From Mycobacterium colombiense (GTDB taxonomy: Bacteria > Actinomycetota > Actinomycetes > Mycobacteriales > Mycobacteriaceae), in the NCBI RefSeq assembly GCF_003284975.1, contig NZ_QMEU01000003.1:80897-144896 (forward strand): a DNA stretch of 64,000 nucleotides, given 5' to 3'. Positions within the stretch are counted from its first letter, which is position 1; every line of letters starts with the position of its first letter. Shown piece by piece: positions 17,065 through 25,274 of the stretch. A model generated the notes under the pieces. That model was not told the DNA's origin. It was given only the letters and a program-made list of their open reading frames with translations, and did no database searches. Made by a program: the position numbers and the translations under genes.

Positions 17065-18192
17065 ATGTCGGCCCAAGCAATGGGATTCGGATTCACCGAC
17101 GAGCAGGATGAGTTGCGCCGCGTCGTGCGCTCTTTTCTCGAAAGCAAGGCCGACGAGGTGCACGTGCGCCGCCATATGGAAAGCCCGGTGGGCTACGACT
17201 CGTCGCTGTGGGCGCAAATGTCCGGCGAACTGGGCCTGGTCGGGCTCGCAATCCCCGAAGAATTCGGCGGTCAGGGGTACACGTTCGTCGAACTCGGCAT
17301 CGTCGCCGAGGAATTGGGCCGAGCCCTGGCTCCCTCGCCATATTTCGCATCGACGGTGTTGGCCTCGAACGCGCTGCTCGATTCGGGTGACTACGCCGCC
17401 CAACGGCATTACCTGCCGGGCATTGCGTCCGGAGCGACCATCGCCAGCCTGGCGGTCACCGAGGAGTCGGGCCGCTGGGAAGCCGGGGCGATCCACACGC
17501 GGGCGCGAGAGACGGCACACGGCTGGGTGATGGACGGAGCGAAAACCTATGTCCTCGACGGCTGCAGCGCCGATGTGCTGTTGGTGGCCGCCCAGGCCGA
17601 CTCCGGGTTGTCGTTGTTCGCCGTCGACCGGTTCGACAGCGTCGCCCGACGCGCGCTGTCCAGCCTGGACCAGACCCGAAAGCAGGCCCGCGTCGAATTC
17701 ACCGCAACGCCGGCCTCGCTCGTCGGCCGGTTGGGCGGCGCGGAGGGACTGTTGCGGTCGACCCTCGCGCTCGGTTGCGCCGCGCTGGCCGCCGAACAGG
17801 TCGGCGGCGCGCAACGCTGCCTCGAGATGGCCGTCGCCTACGCGAAGGCGCGCAAACAGTTCGGCAAGCCCATCGGCTCGTTCCAGGCCATCCGCCACAA
17901 GTGCGCCGACCTCTTCCTGGACATCGAATGTGCCCGCGGGGCCGCCTATTACGCGGTGCGGGCCGCGGCCCAACGCTCGCCCGAACTGCCGGCGGTGGCG
18001 TCGTTGGCCAAGGCGTGCAGTTCCGAGGCGTACGCCCGGGCCGCTGCCGCCAATATCCAGATTCACGGTGGCATCGGGTTTACCTGGGAGCATCCCGCCC
18101 ATCTGTACTTCAAGCGGGCCCAATCCTCGGGGCATCTGCTGGGTGACGCGTCCTATCACCGGGGGCTCGTCGCCGACGAAATCGGGCTCTGA
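17065..18192 (+). CDS. Acyl-CoA dehydrogenase (FadE family)
   Basis: 375 residues, complete: N-terminal helical domain (FTDEQDELRRVVRSFLESKA), GLAIPEEFGGQGYTFVELGIVAEELGRAL in two adjacent segments, a middle domain with the loop LAVTEESGRWEAG, and a C-terminal domain ending QIHGGIGFTWEHPAHLYFKR. The Glu in FTWEH occupies a family-conserved position. This subgroup includes the heteromeric steroid side-chain FadEs, which work as pairs; no partner is adjacent, so it may be homomeric or pair with the truncated FadE at the left edge. It starts right after the SnoaL stop. Confidence 0.92.
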   Translation: MSAQAMGFGFTDEQDELRRVVRSFLESKADEVHVRRHMESPVGYDSSLWAQMSGELGLVGLAIPEEFGGQGYTFVELGIVAEELGRALAPSPYFASTVLASNALLDSGDYAAQRHYLPGIASGATIASLAVTEESGRWEAGAIHTRARETAHGWVMDGAKTYVLDGCSADVLLVAAQADSGLSLFAVDRFDSVARRALSSLDQTRKQARVEFTATPASLVGRLGGAEGLLRSTLALGCAALAAEQVGGAQRCLEMAVAYAKARKQFGKPIGSFQAIRHKCADLFLDIECARGAAYYAVRAAAQRSPELPAVASLAKACSSEAYARAAAANIQIHGGIGFTWEHPAHLYFKRAQSSGHLLGDASYHRGLVADEIGL

Positions 18193-18197
18193 GGGCG

Positions 18198-19007
18198 TCA
18201 GAAGTCCGTGCCGCCGTCGATGTTGACGGCCGCTCCGGTCATGAACTCCGCCTTATCGCTGAGCAGAAAGGCGATCAGTTCGCCCGCTTCTTCGGGGCGC
18301 CCGCCGCGGCGGAGGGCGACCCGCATGTTCCAGTCCGGGTTGCTCGCGAGGTGTGTGTAGATCGCGTCCTCTAACGCCACCCCGTACTCCGCGGCCCGCC
18401 GGGCGCGGATGAAGTCGTTGACCTCGGTGTCGAACAGCCCGGGGCAGACGGTGTTCACCCTGATGCCCTCGGGGCCATGTGTTTTCGCCAGGATCTTCGA
18501 CAACGTCAGCACCGCCGCCTTGAGCGCGTTGTACGGCGGGATCAGGATCTTCGGCGCCCGAACGGAATACGCGGCCGTCGTGACGATGGTTCCACCGCCA
18601 TTGCGTTGCAGGTGCGGGATGACCGCGCGGCAGGAACGCACGGTTCCCATCAAAATCAACTGGTAATACCAGTCCCACGACTCGTCGCCGTGTTCGAGGA
18701 ACGGCCCCTGTTGATTCATCGGTCCCGCGGTGACGGCCAGGCCGCGCAGCGGTCCCAGGCTCGCGGCCGCCTCGTCGACGGCGCGATCCACCCCGTCGCC
18801 CGGGGCGGCCGCGTCGACGGCGATTCCGACCGCCCGCACTCCGTAGTCTGCTGTCAATTGCTCGGCCCGCGCTCGGGCGCGCTCTCCGTTACGAGCCAGC
18901 AGCGCCACGTTGGCACCGTCGGCCGCGAGCTGCCGCCCGGCGGCGAACCCGATACCGGTCGTCCCGCCGACGAGAACGAAGTTGCGCCCTGCCACTCCAA
19001 GCTCCAC
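18198..19007 (-). CDS. SDR-family oxidoreductase, atypical catalytic serine
   Basis: 269 residues. GGTTGIG cofactor motif, YNALK active-site Tyr/Lys, C-terminus MTGAAVNIDGGTDF. At the position 13 residues before the Tyr, where classical SDRs have Ser, it has Ala (TTAAYSVRAP); a Ser two residues on might substitute. The usual NAG is replaced by TAG (AVTAGPM). GTG start. Converges on the FadE gene with 5 bp between stops and is divergent from the TetR gene at 19160, which may control it. Confidence 0.87.
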   Translation of the reverse strand: MELGVAGRNFVLVGGTTGIGFAAGRQLAADGANVALLARNGERARARAEQLTADYGVRAVGIAVDAAAPGDGVDRAVDEAAASLGPLRGLAVTAGPMNQQGPFLEHGDESWDWYYQLILMGTVRSCRAVIPHLQRNGGGTIVTTAAYSVRAPKILIPPYNALKAAVLTLSKILAKTHGPEGIRVNTVCPGLFDTEVNDFIRARRAAEYGVALEDAIYTHLASNPDWNMRVALRRGGRPEEAGELIAFLLSDKAEFMTGAAVNIDGGTDF

Positions 19008-19159
19008 GCTGCCTCACTTTTGGCGTCACTACCGATGCCAGCCATACTAGACAGCAGTACGTAATATGTCGCAATGACTACTATGTGGGCCCAAGTGTGT
19101 GACAAATCGGCCCACGGACGGAACACAACGGCGAAATTTGTCGCGTAACATGGAGCGGC
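19008..19159. promoter_or_regulatory. Divergent promoter, SDR / TetR paralogue A
   Basis: A 152-bp region with AT-rich stretches (TAATATGTCGCAATGAC) and a spaced perfect inverted repeat GACAAAT (19101-19107) / ATTTGTC (19136-19142) just before the TetR start. It does not contain the AATTGAAC-N7-GTnCCATT motif found near both TetR paralogues, so TetR A is probably not controlled from here by the same site. Operator role of the GACAAAT repeat is speculative. Confidence 0.35.
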
Positions 19160-19771
19160 ATGTCGACGAGACCCGCCCCTGCCGATGTTGAATCGGACGG
19201 GGAATTCGATCGCAGGGACCAGATTCTCGAGGCGGCGAACGAGTGCTTCACTCAGCTCGGCATCGAGCGCACCAGCGTGCAGGATGTCGCCCGAAAAGCC
19301 AGGGTGTCACGGGGCACGGTGTACAGGTATTTCGAAGACCGCACGGTGCTCATCGATGCCGCGATCGAATTCGGCGCGCAGCGGTTCTATCGTGAGGTCG
19401 CTTCGGCGATGGCCGAAAAGAACACGCTGGCCGAGCAAGTGGGGGCGATGGCGGAAACGCACGCCAGGATCCTGCTCGACCATCGAACGCGGAACCGTTT
19501 GATGGCCGATGACGCCGAGCTGATGCGACACATGATCTCCGACGGCGATACGGCCGTCCGGCGAAGCACGCAATTTCTCGAGCCCTATGTGCGGGCCGCG
19601 CGCGACCGCGGCGAGGTGGGCACCGCCGTCGACGTGACTGCGGCAAGCGAATGGCTGGCCCGCATCATCTGGTCATTCTCCACGGTCAACGAGGCCCAGA
19701 CGTTCGACATGTCCAAGCCGGACACCGTCCGGCGCTATGTGGAAGCCTTCGCCATCAACGGGCTTCGCTGA
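19160..19771 (+). CDS. TetR-family regulator, paralogue A
   Basis: 203 residues. HTH domain: DRRDQILEAANECFTQLG, TSVQDVARKARVSRGTVYRYF. It is about three-quarters identical by eye, and identical in length, to the TetR at 21963-22574; the cores ETHA(R/K)ILLDHRTRNRLMADDAE and the C-terminal AINGLR are shared. The HTH recognition helix differs by few residues, so the two may recognise the same operator. It is followed 20 bp later by the putative operator at 19792-19814, ahead of an SDR. ATG start. Probably a repressor of the SDR/thioesterase genes downstream. Confidence 0.92.
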   Translation: MSTRPAPADVESDGEFDRRDQILEAANECFTQLGIERTSVQDVARKARVSRGTVYRYFEDRTVLIDAAIEFGAQRFYREVASAMAEKNTLAEQVGAMAETHARILLDHRTRNRLMADDAELMRHMISDGDTAVRRSTQFLEPYVRAARDRGEVGTAVDVTAASEWLARIIWSFSTVNEAQTFDMSKPDTVRRYVEAFAINGLR

Positions 19772-19791
19772 AGGGCCACGCCGTATCACTC

Positions 19792-19814
19792 AATTGAACA
19801 TGAGATGTACCATT
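19792..19814. promoter_or_regulatory. Putative TetR operator, copy 1
   Basis: An imperfect 8-7-8 inverted repeat: AATTGAAC-N7-GTACCATT, between TetR paralogue A and the SDR start at 19870. The right arm read backwards is AATGGTAC, two mismatches from the left arm. The same arms occur at 22761-22783 next to TetR paralogue B. Length, dyad symmetry and position are those of a TetR operator. Confidence 0.65.
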
Positions 19815-19869
19815 GTCCTCCAAAAGTCGGACGGCTTTCAGTACGGAATTCGCGATCGGTGGTCAGCAC

Positions 19870-20637
19870 ATGGGCGAACGGACATTGGCCGGCAAACGGG
19901 TCGTGGTCGTGGGCGCATCGGCCGGGATCGGGCGGGCATTCGCGGTCCGCGCCGGCAAGGAGGGCGCCGAGCTGCTCGTCGCGGCGCGTCGACGAGACCG
20001 TCTCGACGAGGTCACTGCCGAAGCCGGTTGCGGCGCCGCCGTGATCGCCGATGTGCGTGACGCTGACGATTGCGCGCGGCTCGCCGATATGGCCCGAGAC
20101 AGTCTTGGTGAAATCGACCTGCTGTTCATCTCGGTGGGGTACGCGCCGTTGAGGATGTTCGCCGACACCTCGATCGGCGATTGGATGGACGTGATGCAGG
20201 CCAACGTCGTCGGTGTGCATCAAGTCATCAAGTGCTGTTTGCCGGTGCTCGCGCCCGCCGCGATCGTCAGCGCCCTATCCTCCGAGACCGTCGGACAACC
20301 ACGGACCGCACTGGGCGCATATTCCGCCAGCAAGGCCGCGCTCTCCGAAAGCCTGAATGCCTGGCGCACTGAGCATCCCGGCTTTCGGTACTGCTGCGTC
20401 ACCGTGGGCGGAACGGTTCCGACCGAATTCACCGCGGCCTTCGATCCCGAACTGCTCGGTACGGTCGTCGGGGATTGGGTGGCGCGCGGCCTCTTGCAGG
20501 AGACGTTGATGTCGCCCGACGACGTCGCCGACATGCTCGCAGGAACGTTCGCCAGCGCGTTGAACTTTCCCGCCGTCGGCCTCGAGCAACTCGTGCTCCG
20601 TCCCCCGTCACGGCCGCGACGTGCGGTGATGGAATGA
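19870..20637 (+). CDS. Short-chain dehydrogenase/reductase
   Basis: 255 residues. VVVVGASAGIGRAF cofactor loop, Ser in SALSSET and YSASK with correct spacing. The mid-region ISVGYAPL replaces the common NNAG. The C-terminal tail is longer than usual and lacks the classic GGxxxx end. The ATG at 19870 is preferred; the frame is open upstream to a TTG at 19813, but that codon lies inside the putative operator. The thioesterase gene follows 22 bp downstream. Probably acts on a hydroxyl or ketone of the pathway intermediate. Confidence 0.85.
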   Translation: MGERTLAGKRVVVVGASAGIGRAFAVRAGKEGAELLVAARRRDRLDEVTAEAGCGAAVIADVRDADDCARLADMARDSLGEIDLLFISVGYAPLRMFADTSIGDWMDVMQANVVGVHQVIKCCLPVLAPAAIVSALSSETVGQPRTALGAYSASKAALSESLNAWRTEHPGFRYCCVTVGGTVPTEFTAAFDPELLGTVVGDWVARGLLQETLMSPDDVADMLAGTFASALNFPAVGLEQLVLRPPSRPRRAVME

Positions 20638-20659
20638 CGCCGCCGACGAGAGGGCAACA

Positions 20660-21937
20660 ATGACAACGCAAGTCGAATCGGCATGGCCCGATTACCCCGA
20701 TTACCGGATCGAGGCGACCTTGTGTCCATACCGGGGCCAGGCTTGGTTTGGTGACGTGCTCGTTGCCGAGAGCAACCAGTGCCTTGTGGTGACCGAGACC
20801 GACCACGAGGACCGCTTGTACTTTCCTGAATCAGACGTGCGATGGGAGCTGTTCCGCCCGTCGGACCACAGCACCGTATGTCCTTTCAAGGGTCGGGCGA
20901 GCTATTGGAGCCTCAACGACTCGGACTCCGGCGTCGAGAACGTCGTGTGGACCTACCGCACCCCGTTGCCGGAGGTTGCGGCGATCGCGGGACACGTTTC
21001 CTTCTACGACGCGCTGCGTGTGGTTGTCGTCGAAGACTGGCCGGACGGTTCGACGGTTGCGGTGACGTTCCCGCTGTGGGGAGACGCCGCCGAGCTGTGC
21101 AGGATCATCGACGTCCAGCCAACGACCGATAACCGGTTCATCGGGCCAGCACATGGGCTGACTCATCGCAATGTCGTCGAGGGCGGCCAGCTGCTCGGCG
21201 AGGCGGTCGTGGCCGCGTCGAAAGCGCTGCCCGGGCAACGCGTCACATCGGCATCGATGATCTTCGCCAAAGCGGCCTCGTTTGACGCGCCCGTGGACTT
21301 GGCCGTCGACGTGCTCCGGCGGGGCCGCTCGTTTTCGTCGGCCGAAATACGCATCAGCCAGAGCGGGGTGCTGCGCAGCGCAGGGTTGGTGCTCGCGGAC
21401 TCTGGAGCCGCCGACGTCATGCGGGATACCGAGCCGATGCCGGATGTCCCGGGGCCCGAGGCTGCGGTGCCGTTTGCGGGCTTCGGGATGACTGGCCGCG
21501 AGATCCGGGTGGTCGACGGCGCCTATGACCCGGACCCCGATCGGGTCGGTCCGCCGAGGATCGATGCGTGGGTGCGGTTCCGCGATGCGCCGCTGGCCCC
21601 CTATCTGAACGCCGCGTTGCTGGCTCAGTCGACGACGCATTGGACCATCGCCGCCGGTATGTTGCCGCATCCCGGTCTGGGCGAGGCGCGTGCGCACGCC
21701 ACCTTGTCGACTGGAATCATGAAGGCCACCATCGCATTTCACGACGACGTCGATATCGCGGATTGGCTGCTGTACTCCAACCACGCCTTCTGGTCGGGAC
21801 GCGGGCTTGTGCAGGGCGACGGCCGGGTCTTCGCCCGAGATGGACGGCTCGCCGCGTCGTACACCATCCAGGCGATGGTGCGTGAGTTCGCGACCAAGCC
21901 CGCGGCGATGGGCCGCGATAGCCGCACGGCTATGTGA
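20660..21937 (+). CDS. DUF427 domain fused to TesB-type acyl-CoA thioesterase
   Basis: 425 residues. Residues about 15-130 match DUF427: VLVAESNQCLVVTETDHEDRLYF... with the YFPESDVRWE motif and a second YRTPLPE segment. From about 145 a double hot-dog acyl-CoA thioesterase follows: GGQLLGEAVVAASKALPG, MIFAKAASFDAPVDLAVDVLR, then a second repeat with AQSTTHWTIAAGM and WLLYSNHAFWSGRGLVQG. It would hydrolyse acyl-CoAs; the DUF427 part has no known reaction but binds small ligands or carriers in other fusions. Downstream of the SDR in the TetR-A unit. ATG start. Confidence 0.85.
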   Translation: MTTQVESAWPDYPDYRIEATLCPYRGQAWFGDVLVAESNQCLVVTETDHEDRLYFPESDVRWELFRPSDHSTVCPFKGRASYWSLNDSDSGVENVVWTYRTPLPEVAAIAGHVSFYDALRVVVVEDWPDGSTVAVTFPLWGDAAELCRIIDVQPTTDNRFIGPAHGLTHRNVVEGGQLLGEAVVAASKALPGQRVTSASMIFAKAASFDAPVDLAVDVLRRGRSFSSAEIRISQSGVLRSAGLVLADSGAADVMRDTEPMPDVPGPEAAVPFAGFGMTGREIRVVDGAYDPDPDRVGPPRIDAWVRFRDAPLAPYLNAALLAQSTTHWTIAAGMLPHPGLGEARAHATLSTGIMKATIAFHDDVDIADWLLYSNHAFWSGRGLVQGDGRVFARDGRLAASYTIQAMVREFATKPAAMGRDSRTAM

Positions 21938-21962
21938 TGAACACGCTGAACTCGCGACCGCG

Positions 21963-22574
21963 TTAGCGCAGGCCGTTGATCGCGAATTTCTCCACGTAGC
22001 GGCGGACCGTGGCCGGCTTGGTCATGTCGAAGGTCACACCCTGATTGACAGTCGAGAAGGAATAGATGATGCGGGCCAGCCATTCGCTGCCAGCTGTGAC
22101 ATCGACTCCGGCGCCGACCTCGCCACGTTTCTGGGCGTCGCGGACATAAGGTTCCAAAAAATTGGTGGTGCGGCGGACGGCCGCGTCGCCGTCGGAGACC
22201 ATGTGGCGCATCAATTCCGCATCATCGGCCATCAGCCGGTTGCGAGTCCGGTGGTCCAAAAGGATCTTCGCATGGGTTTCGGCCATCGCGCCCAGCTGTT
22301 CGGCCAGCGTTGATTTCTTAGCCATCGCCGCGGCGACTTCGCGGTAGAAGCGTTGGGCGCCATGCTCGATGGCCGCCTCGATCAGGACGTCGCGATCGAC
22401 GAAGTACCGATAGATGGTGCCCCGCGAGACCTTGGCCATGCGCGCCACGTCTTGCACACTGGTGCGCTGGATGCCCAGCTGCGTGAAGCACTCGTTTGCC
22501 GCATCGAGAATCTGGTCACGGCGGTCGACCTCGGCGGCGACCTCCGTTTCGCTGGTGACCGGATCAGTCAACAT
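21963..22574 (-). CDS. TetR-family regulator, paralogue B
   Basis: 203 residues. HTH domain DRRDQILDAANECFTQLGI, then TSVQDVARMAKVSRGTIYRYF. It is a close paralogue of the regulator at 19160-19771. The ATG at 22574 is chosen over an upstream one at 22616 because it gives exactly the same length and N-terminal layout as the paralogue and has AGGGGTG upstream. Divergent from the SDR at 22808; the shared operator sequence lies between them. Likely represses that SDR and perhaps the DUF35/thiolase genes behind it. Confidence 0.92.
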   Translation of the reverse strand: MLTDPVTSETEVAAEVDRRDQILDAANECFTQLGIQRTSVQDVARMAKVSRGTIYRYFVDRDVLIEAAIEHGAQRFYREVAAAMAKKSTLAEQLGAMAETHAKILLDHRTRNRLMADDAELMRHMVSDGDAAVRRTTNFLEPYVRDAQKRGEVGAGVDVTAGSEWLARIIYSFSTVNQGVTFDMTKPATVRRYVEKFAINGLR

Positions 22575-22807
22575 CACACCCCTACGCGCCCGACGGCAGT
22601 GATCCCGGTTCTTCATGCTACGCGACGTGCGGCGTTGCGTCCCGGAGCCGCACCGGCCCTGCGATGACGTCGTGTCCTATGGATGCGGGGTCTCCCTTGC
22701 GCGAGGAGGGGTCGAGGCGGGTGTACTAGGCACCGCCGCAGCGATCTGCAATCATTGGATAATTGAACGCTCGATGTTCCATTGTTACATGGCGGCAAGG
22801 AGTAGTG
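22575..22807. promoter_or_regulatory. Divergent promoter, TetR B / SDR operon
   Basis: A 233-bp intergenic region. Its right part is AT-rich (ATCATTGGATAATTGAAC) and contains operator copy 2. AAGGAG at 22797-22802 serves the SDR start at 22808. The rest (22575-22740) is GC-rich with no gene or repeat that I can see. Confidence 0.45.
22761..22783. promoter_or_regulatory. Putative TetR operator, copy 2
   Basis: AATTGAAC-N7-GTTCCATT, an 8-7-8 inverted repeat with a single mismatch between arms (right arm reversed: AATGGAAC). It is the better of the two matching sites and lies between TetR paralogue B and the divergently transcribed SDR. Both arms and the spacer length match copy 1 at 19792-19814, and each site is adjacent to one of two near-identical TetR genes. 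Confidence 0.7.
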
Positions 22808-23605
22808 TTGTCTCGTTTAGAGGACAGATACGCGCTGGTCACGGGCGGAGCCCAGGGATTGGGAGGAGCGATCGCTGAAGAGTTGGCCGGTCTGGGCGCC
22901 CATGTCACTATCGTCGATTTGAACGAAGAGAAGGGCCAGGAGCGCGTAGAGCGGATTCGTGCGACTCACGGGCGGGCCTCCTTCATCAAGGCCAATGTGG
23001 CCCACCGGGAAGCGATTGAAGCCGCCGTGCATCAGGTGGCTGATACCGGGGACGGCCGGATCGATGTCTTGGTCAACGCGGCCCAGTTCTTCGCCATGCC
23101 CAAGGCGCTGGAACTTGTTACCGACAAGGATTGGGAACTCTCAGAGGCCACCGGGCCCAAGGCGACCTTCCGGTTCATGCAGCTCTGCTTCCCGTTTCTA
23201 CGTGAGTCCGGACGGGCGTCAGTGATCAACTTCGTGTCAGGGTCTGCTCTGGCCGGCATCGCCTACACCGCCCCCTACTCGGCGGCGAAAGGCGCGGTGG
23301 CCGCGCTGACCAAGGTCGCCGCGAACGAGTGGGCTCGCCACCGCATCCGAGTAAATGCGGTGTGCCCGTTTGCCCTGACCGAGGCCCAGCAAAAGATGAT
23401 CGGCACCGAATGGGACAACTACACGCGGACGGCAGCCGCCTCGCCGATGAAACGCGGCGCTGATCCCGTTGAGATCGCGCCGGCCGTGGCTTTTTTGGCG
23501 GGAGACGACGCAGCATTCGTGACGGGCACGATACTGCAGGTCGATGGTGGCATGACCGAGCTATCGACGGTGGACTACTCGCAATCGCCGGGAGTCTTTG
23601 GTTAA
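22808..23605 (+). CDS. Short-chain dehydrogenase/reductase
   Basis: 265 residues. ALVTGGAQGLGGAIAEELA, NAAQ in place of NNAG, Ser in FVSGSA and YSAAK, then VTGTILQVDGGM near the C-terminus. The start is a TTG 5 nt after AAGGAG; a GTG at 22805 is only 2 nt from it and less likely. First gene of a run with DUF35 and thiolase-like genes 23 bp downstream, and controlled by operator copy 2. Probably dehydrogenates a 3-hydroxyacyl-CoA before or after the aldol cleavage step. Confidence 0.88.
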   Translation: MSRLEDRYALVTGGAQGLGGAIAEELAGLGAHVTIVDLNEEKGQERVERIRATHGRASFIKANVAHREAIEAAVHQVADTGDGRIDVLVNAAQFFAMPKALELVTDKDWELSEATGPKATFRFMQLCFPFLRESGRASVINFVSGSALAGIAYTAPYSAAKGAVAALTKVAANEWARHRIRVNAVCPFALTEAQQKMIGTEWDNYTRTAAASPMKRGADPVEIAPAVAFLAGDDAAFVTGTILQVDGGMTELSTVDYSQSPGVFG

Positions 23606-23628
23606 CAGGACAATTCACCCGACAACGC

Positions 23629-24054
23629 ATGACGCAAATGCCAGAAGCTCACCGTCCCGCCCCTGCGCTCACCGGGCTGAATCGGCCCTTCTGGACCTCG
23701 GGCGCGGACGGAGTGCTGCGCATGCAACGCTGCACCTCCTGCGGGCGGCTCTGTCAGCCGCCCTCGCTGTTGTGCCCTCATGACCATGCGGCGACCGAAT
23801 ACGTCGAACTCAGCGGCCGGGGGTTTGTCGAATCCTGGACGGTGAATCGTCATCAATGGTTCCCTGGGTTCCCGCCGCCTTACCTCATCGCGTTCGTGAA
23901 TCCGGTCGAGGACGAACGGGTGCGCCTGTTGACCAACCTCGTGAACGTCGAACCTGGCGACGTCACCCAGAACATGCCGGTGCGCGTCATCTTCGACCGG
24001 TGTGTAGATGGTGACGACGAGGTGTTCATTCCGTTGTTCGAACCGGAGCGCTGA
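23629..24054 (+). CDS. DUF35 OB-fold / zinc-ribbon protein
   Basis: 141 residues. The zinc ribbon is CTSCGRLCQPPSLLCPHD, with C-x2-C and C-x2-H, so the fourth cysteine is replaced, leaving a possible but altered metal site. The OB-fold part (VELSGRGFVESWTVNRHQW then VRLLTNLVNVEPGDV) is normal. The stop and the thiolase-like start share one base (TGATG), the same partnership as at 7495-9053 but in the reverse gene order. Expected to bind acyl-CoA for its thiolase-like partner. Confidence 0.88.
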   Translation: MTQMPEAHRPAPALTGLNRPFWTSGADGVLRMQRCTSCGRLCQPPSLLCPHDHAATEYVELSGRGFVESWTVNRHQWFPGFPPPYLIAFVNPVEDERVRLLTNLVNVEPGDVTQNMPVRVIFDRCVDGDDEVFIPLFEPER

Positions 24055-25229
24055 TGACTAAGGCGTTGACCGATCGGACCATCATCAGCGGCATCGGTCA
24101 GTCGGCAATCGGTCGTCGACTGGGGCGGGATCCGCTGGAGCTCACCGCCGAAGCATGTGTGGCCGCAGTTGCCGACGCCGGTCTGACCTTGGCCGACATC
24201 GATGGCCTCACAACGTATCCCGGTAGTTCTCAACCGGGCCTGGGGTTTTCCGGGGCGTCACTGCGTGACATCCATGACGCCTTGGGAATCGAGCCGAATT
24301 GGGTCGCAGGGGGAGTGGAGTCTCCAGGTCAGCTCGGGGCGGTGGTCGACGCCATGCTCGCTGTGGCGGGAGGGTTGGCCAATCATGTGCTCTGCTGGCG
24401 CAGCATCTGGGAGGGCACCGCGCAAGGCGCCGGCCGACGCAAAGGATACGGGTCCGGGGGCGGCCGTCCAGGCGGAATGCTGGCCTGGCAGATTCCTTTT
24501 GGTGCCACGGCGGCCAACTTGGCGGCTCTTCAGATTCGCTCGCGGATGTTGCGATACGGGCTTACTCGCGAGCAGCTCGCGTCGATCGCCATCGCGCAAC
24601 GGAGCCACGCCGCTCGCAACCCCTTGGCGATCTACCGCGATCCGCTCGACCTCGAGACCTATCTCAACGCGCGCATGGTTTCCGACCCGCTCTGCATGTT
24701 CGACTGCGACATCGCCTGCGACGGCGCCACCGCATTCGTCGTCTCGCGCGCCGAGCACGCCGCGGGGCTCGACCACCCGGCGGTGACCGTCGAGGCGGTC
24801 GACTGTGCTCACCACGACCGCTTCACTTGGGAGGGCGGTCAAGACATCACCCGTATCAGCTCTCGATGGTCCACGATCTGGGAGCGGACCGACTTCACCG
24901 CTGCCGATGTCGACGTCGCCTCGCTATATGACGGGTTCAGTGTCTTCGTGCTCTGCTGGCTCGAAGACTTCGGTTTCTGCCCGGTCGGAGAAGCGGGCCA
25001 ATGGGTTTCCGACCTTCACCGCATTTCGCTCGGCGGAGAATTGCCCCTCAACACTGCCGGAGGGCAGCTATCGGGAGGACGCTTGCACGGCTTTGGACAT
25101 CTGCACGAAGCGTGTTTGCAGATTCGCGGCCAGGGTGGCGAGCGACAGGTCCACGATGCCAAGCTGGCTGCGGTAGGCGTAGGAGCAGCCAACAGCGGCA
25201 CCACGGCGATGTTGCTGCGGCAGGCGTGA
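24054..25229 (+). CDS. Thiolase-like (SCP2/Ltp2-type) protein without nucleophilic Cys
   Basis: 391 residues, thiolase fold. AIGRRLGRDPLELTAEACVAA, ADAGLTLADIDGLTTYPGSS; then at the nucleophile position GGVESPGQLGAVVDAML with no Cys; C-terminal LHGFGHLHEACLQIRGQGGE. Distant from the first thiolase-like protein (7887-9053) in the C-terminal motif (LHGFGH versus YTHPG). Coupled to its DUF35 partner. Probably a second aldolase or a non-decarboxylating C-C cleaving enzyme; thiolysis itself is unlikely without the Cys. Confidence 0.85.
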   Translation: MTKALTDRTIISGIGQSAIGRRLGRDPLELTAEACVAAVADAGLTLADIDGLTTYPGSSQPGLGFSGASLRDIHDALGIEPNWVAGGVESPGQLGAVVDAMLAVAGGLANHVLCWRSIWEGTAQGAGRRKGYGSGGGRPGGMLAWQIPFGATAANLAALQIRSRMLRYGLTREQLASIAIAQRSHAARNPLAIYRDPLDLETYLNARMVSDPLCMFDCDIACDGATAFVVSRAEHAAGLDHPAVTVEAVDCAHHDRFTWEGGQDITRISSRWSTIWERTDFTAADVDVASLYDGFSVFVLCWLEDFGFCPVGEAGQWVSDLHRISLGGELPLNTAGGQLSGGRLHGFGHLHEACLQIRGQGGERQVHDAKLAAVGVGAANSGTTAMLLRQA

Positions 25230-25274
25230 GAATGCGGATAACCAGACGGTCAGCAAGTCCGAGGAGGAATGTCG

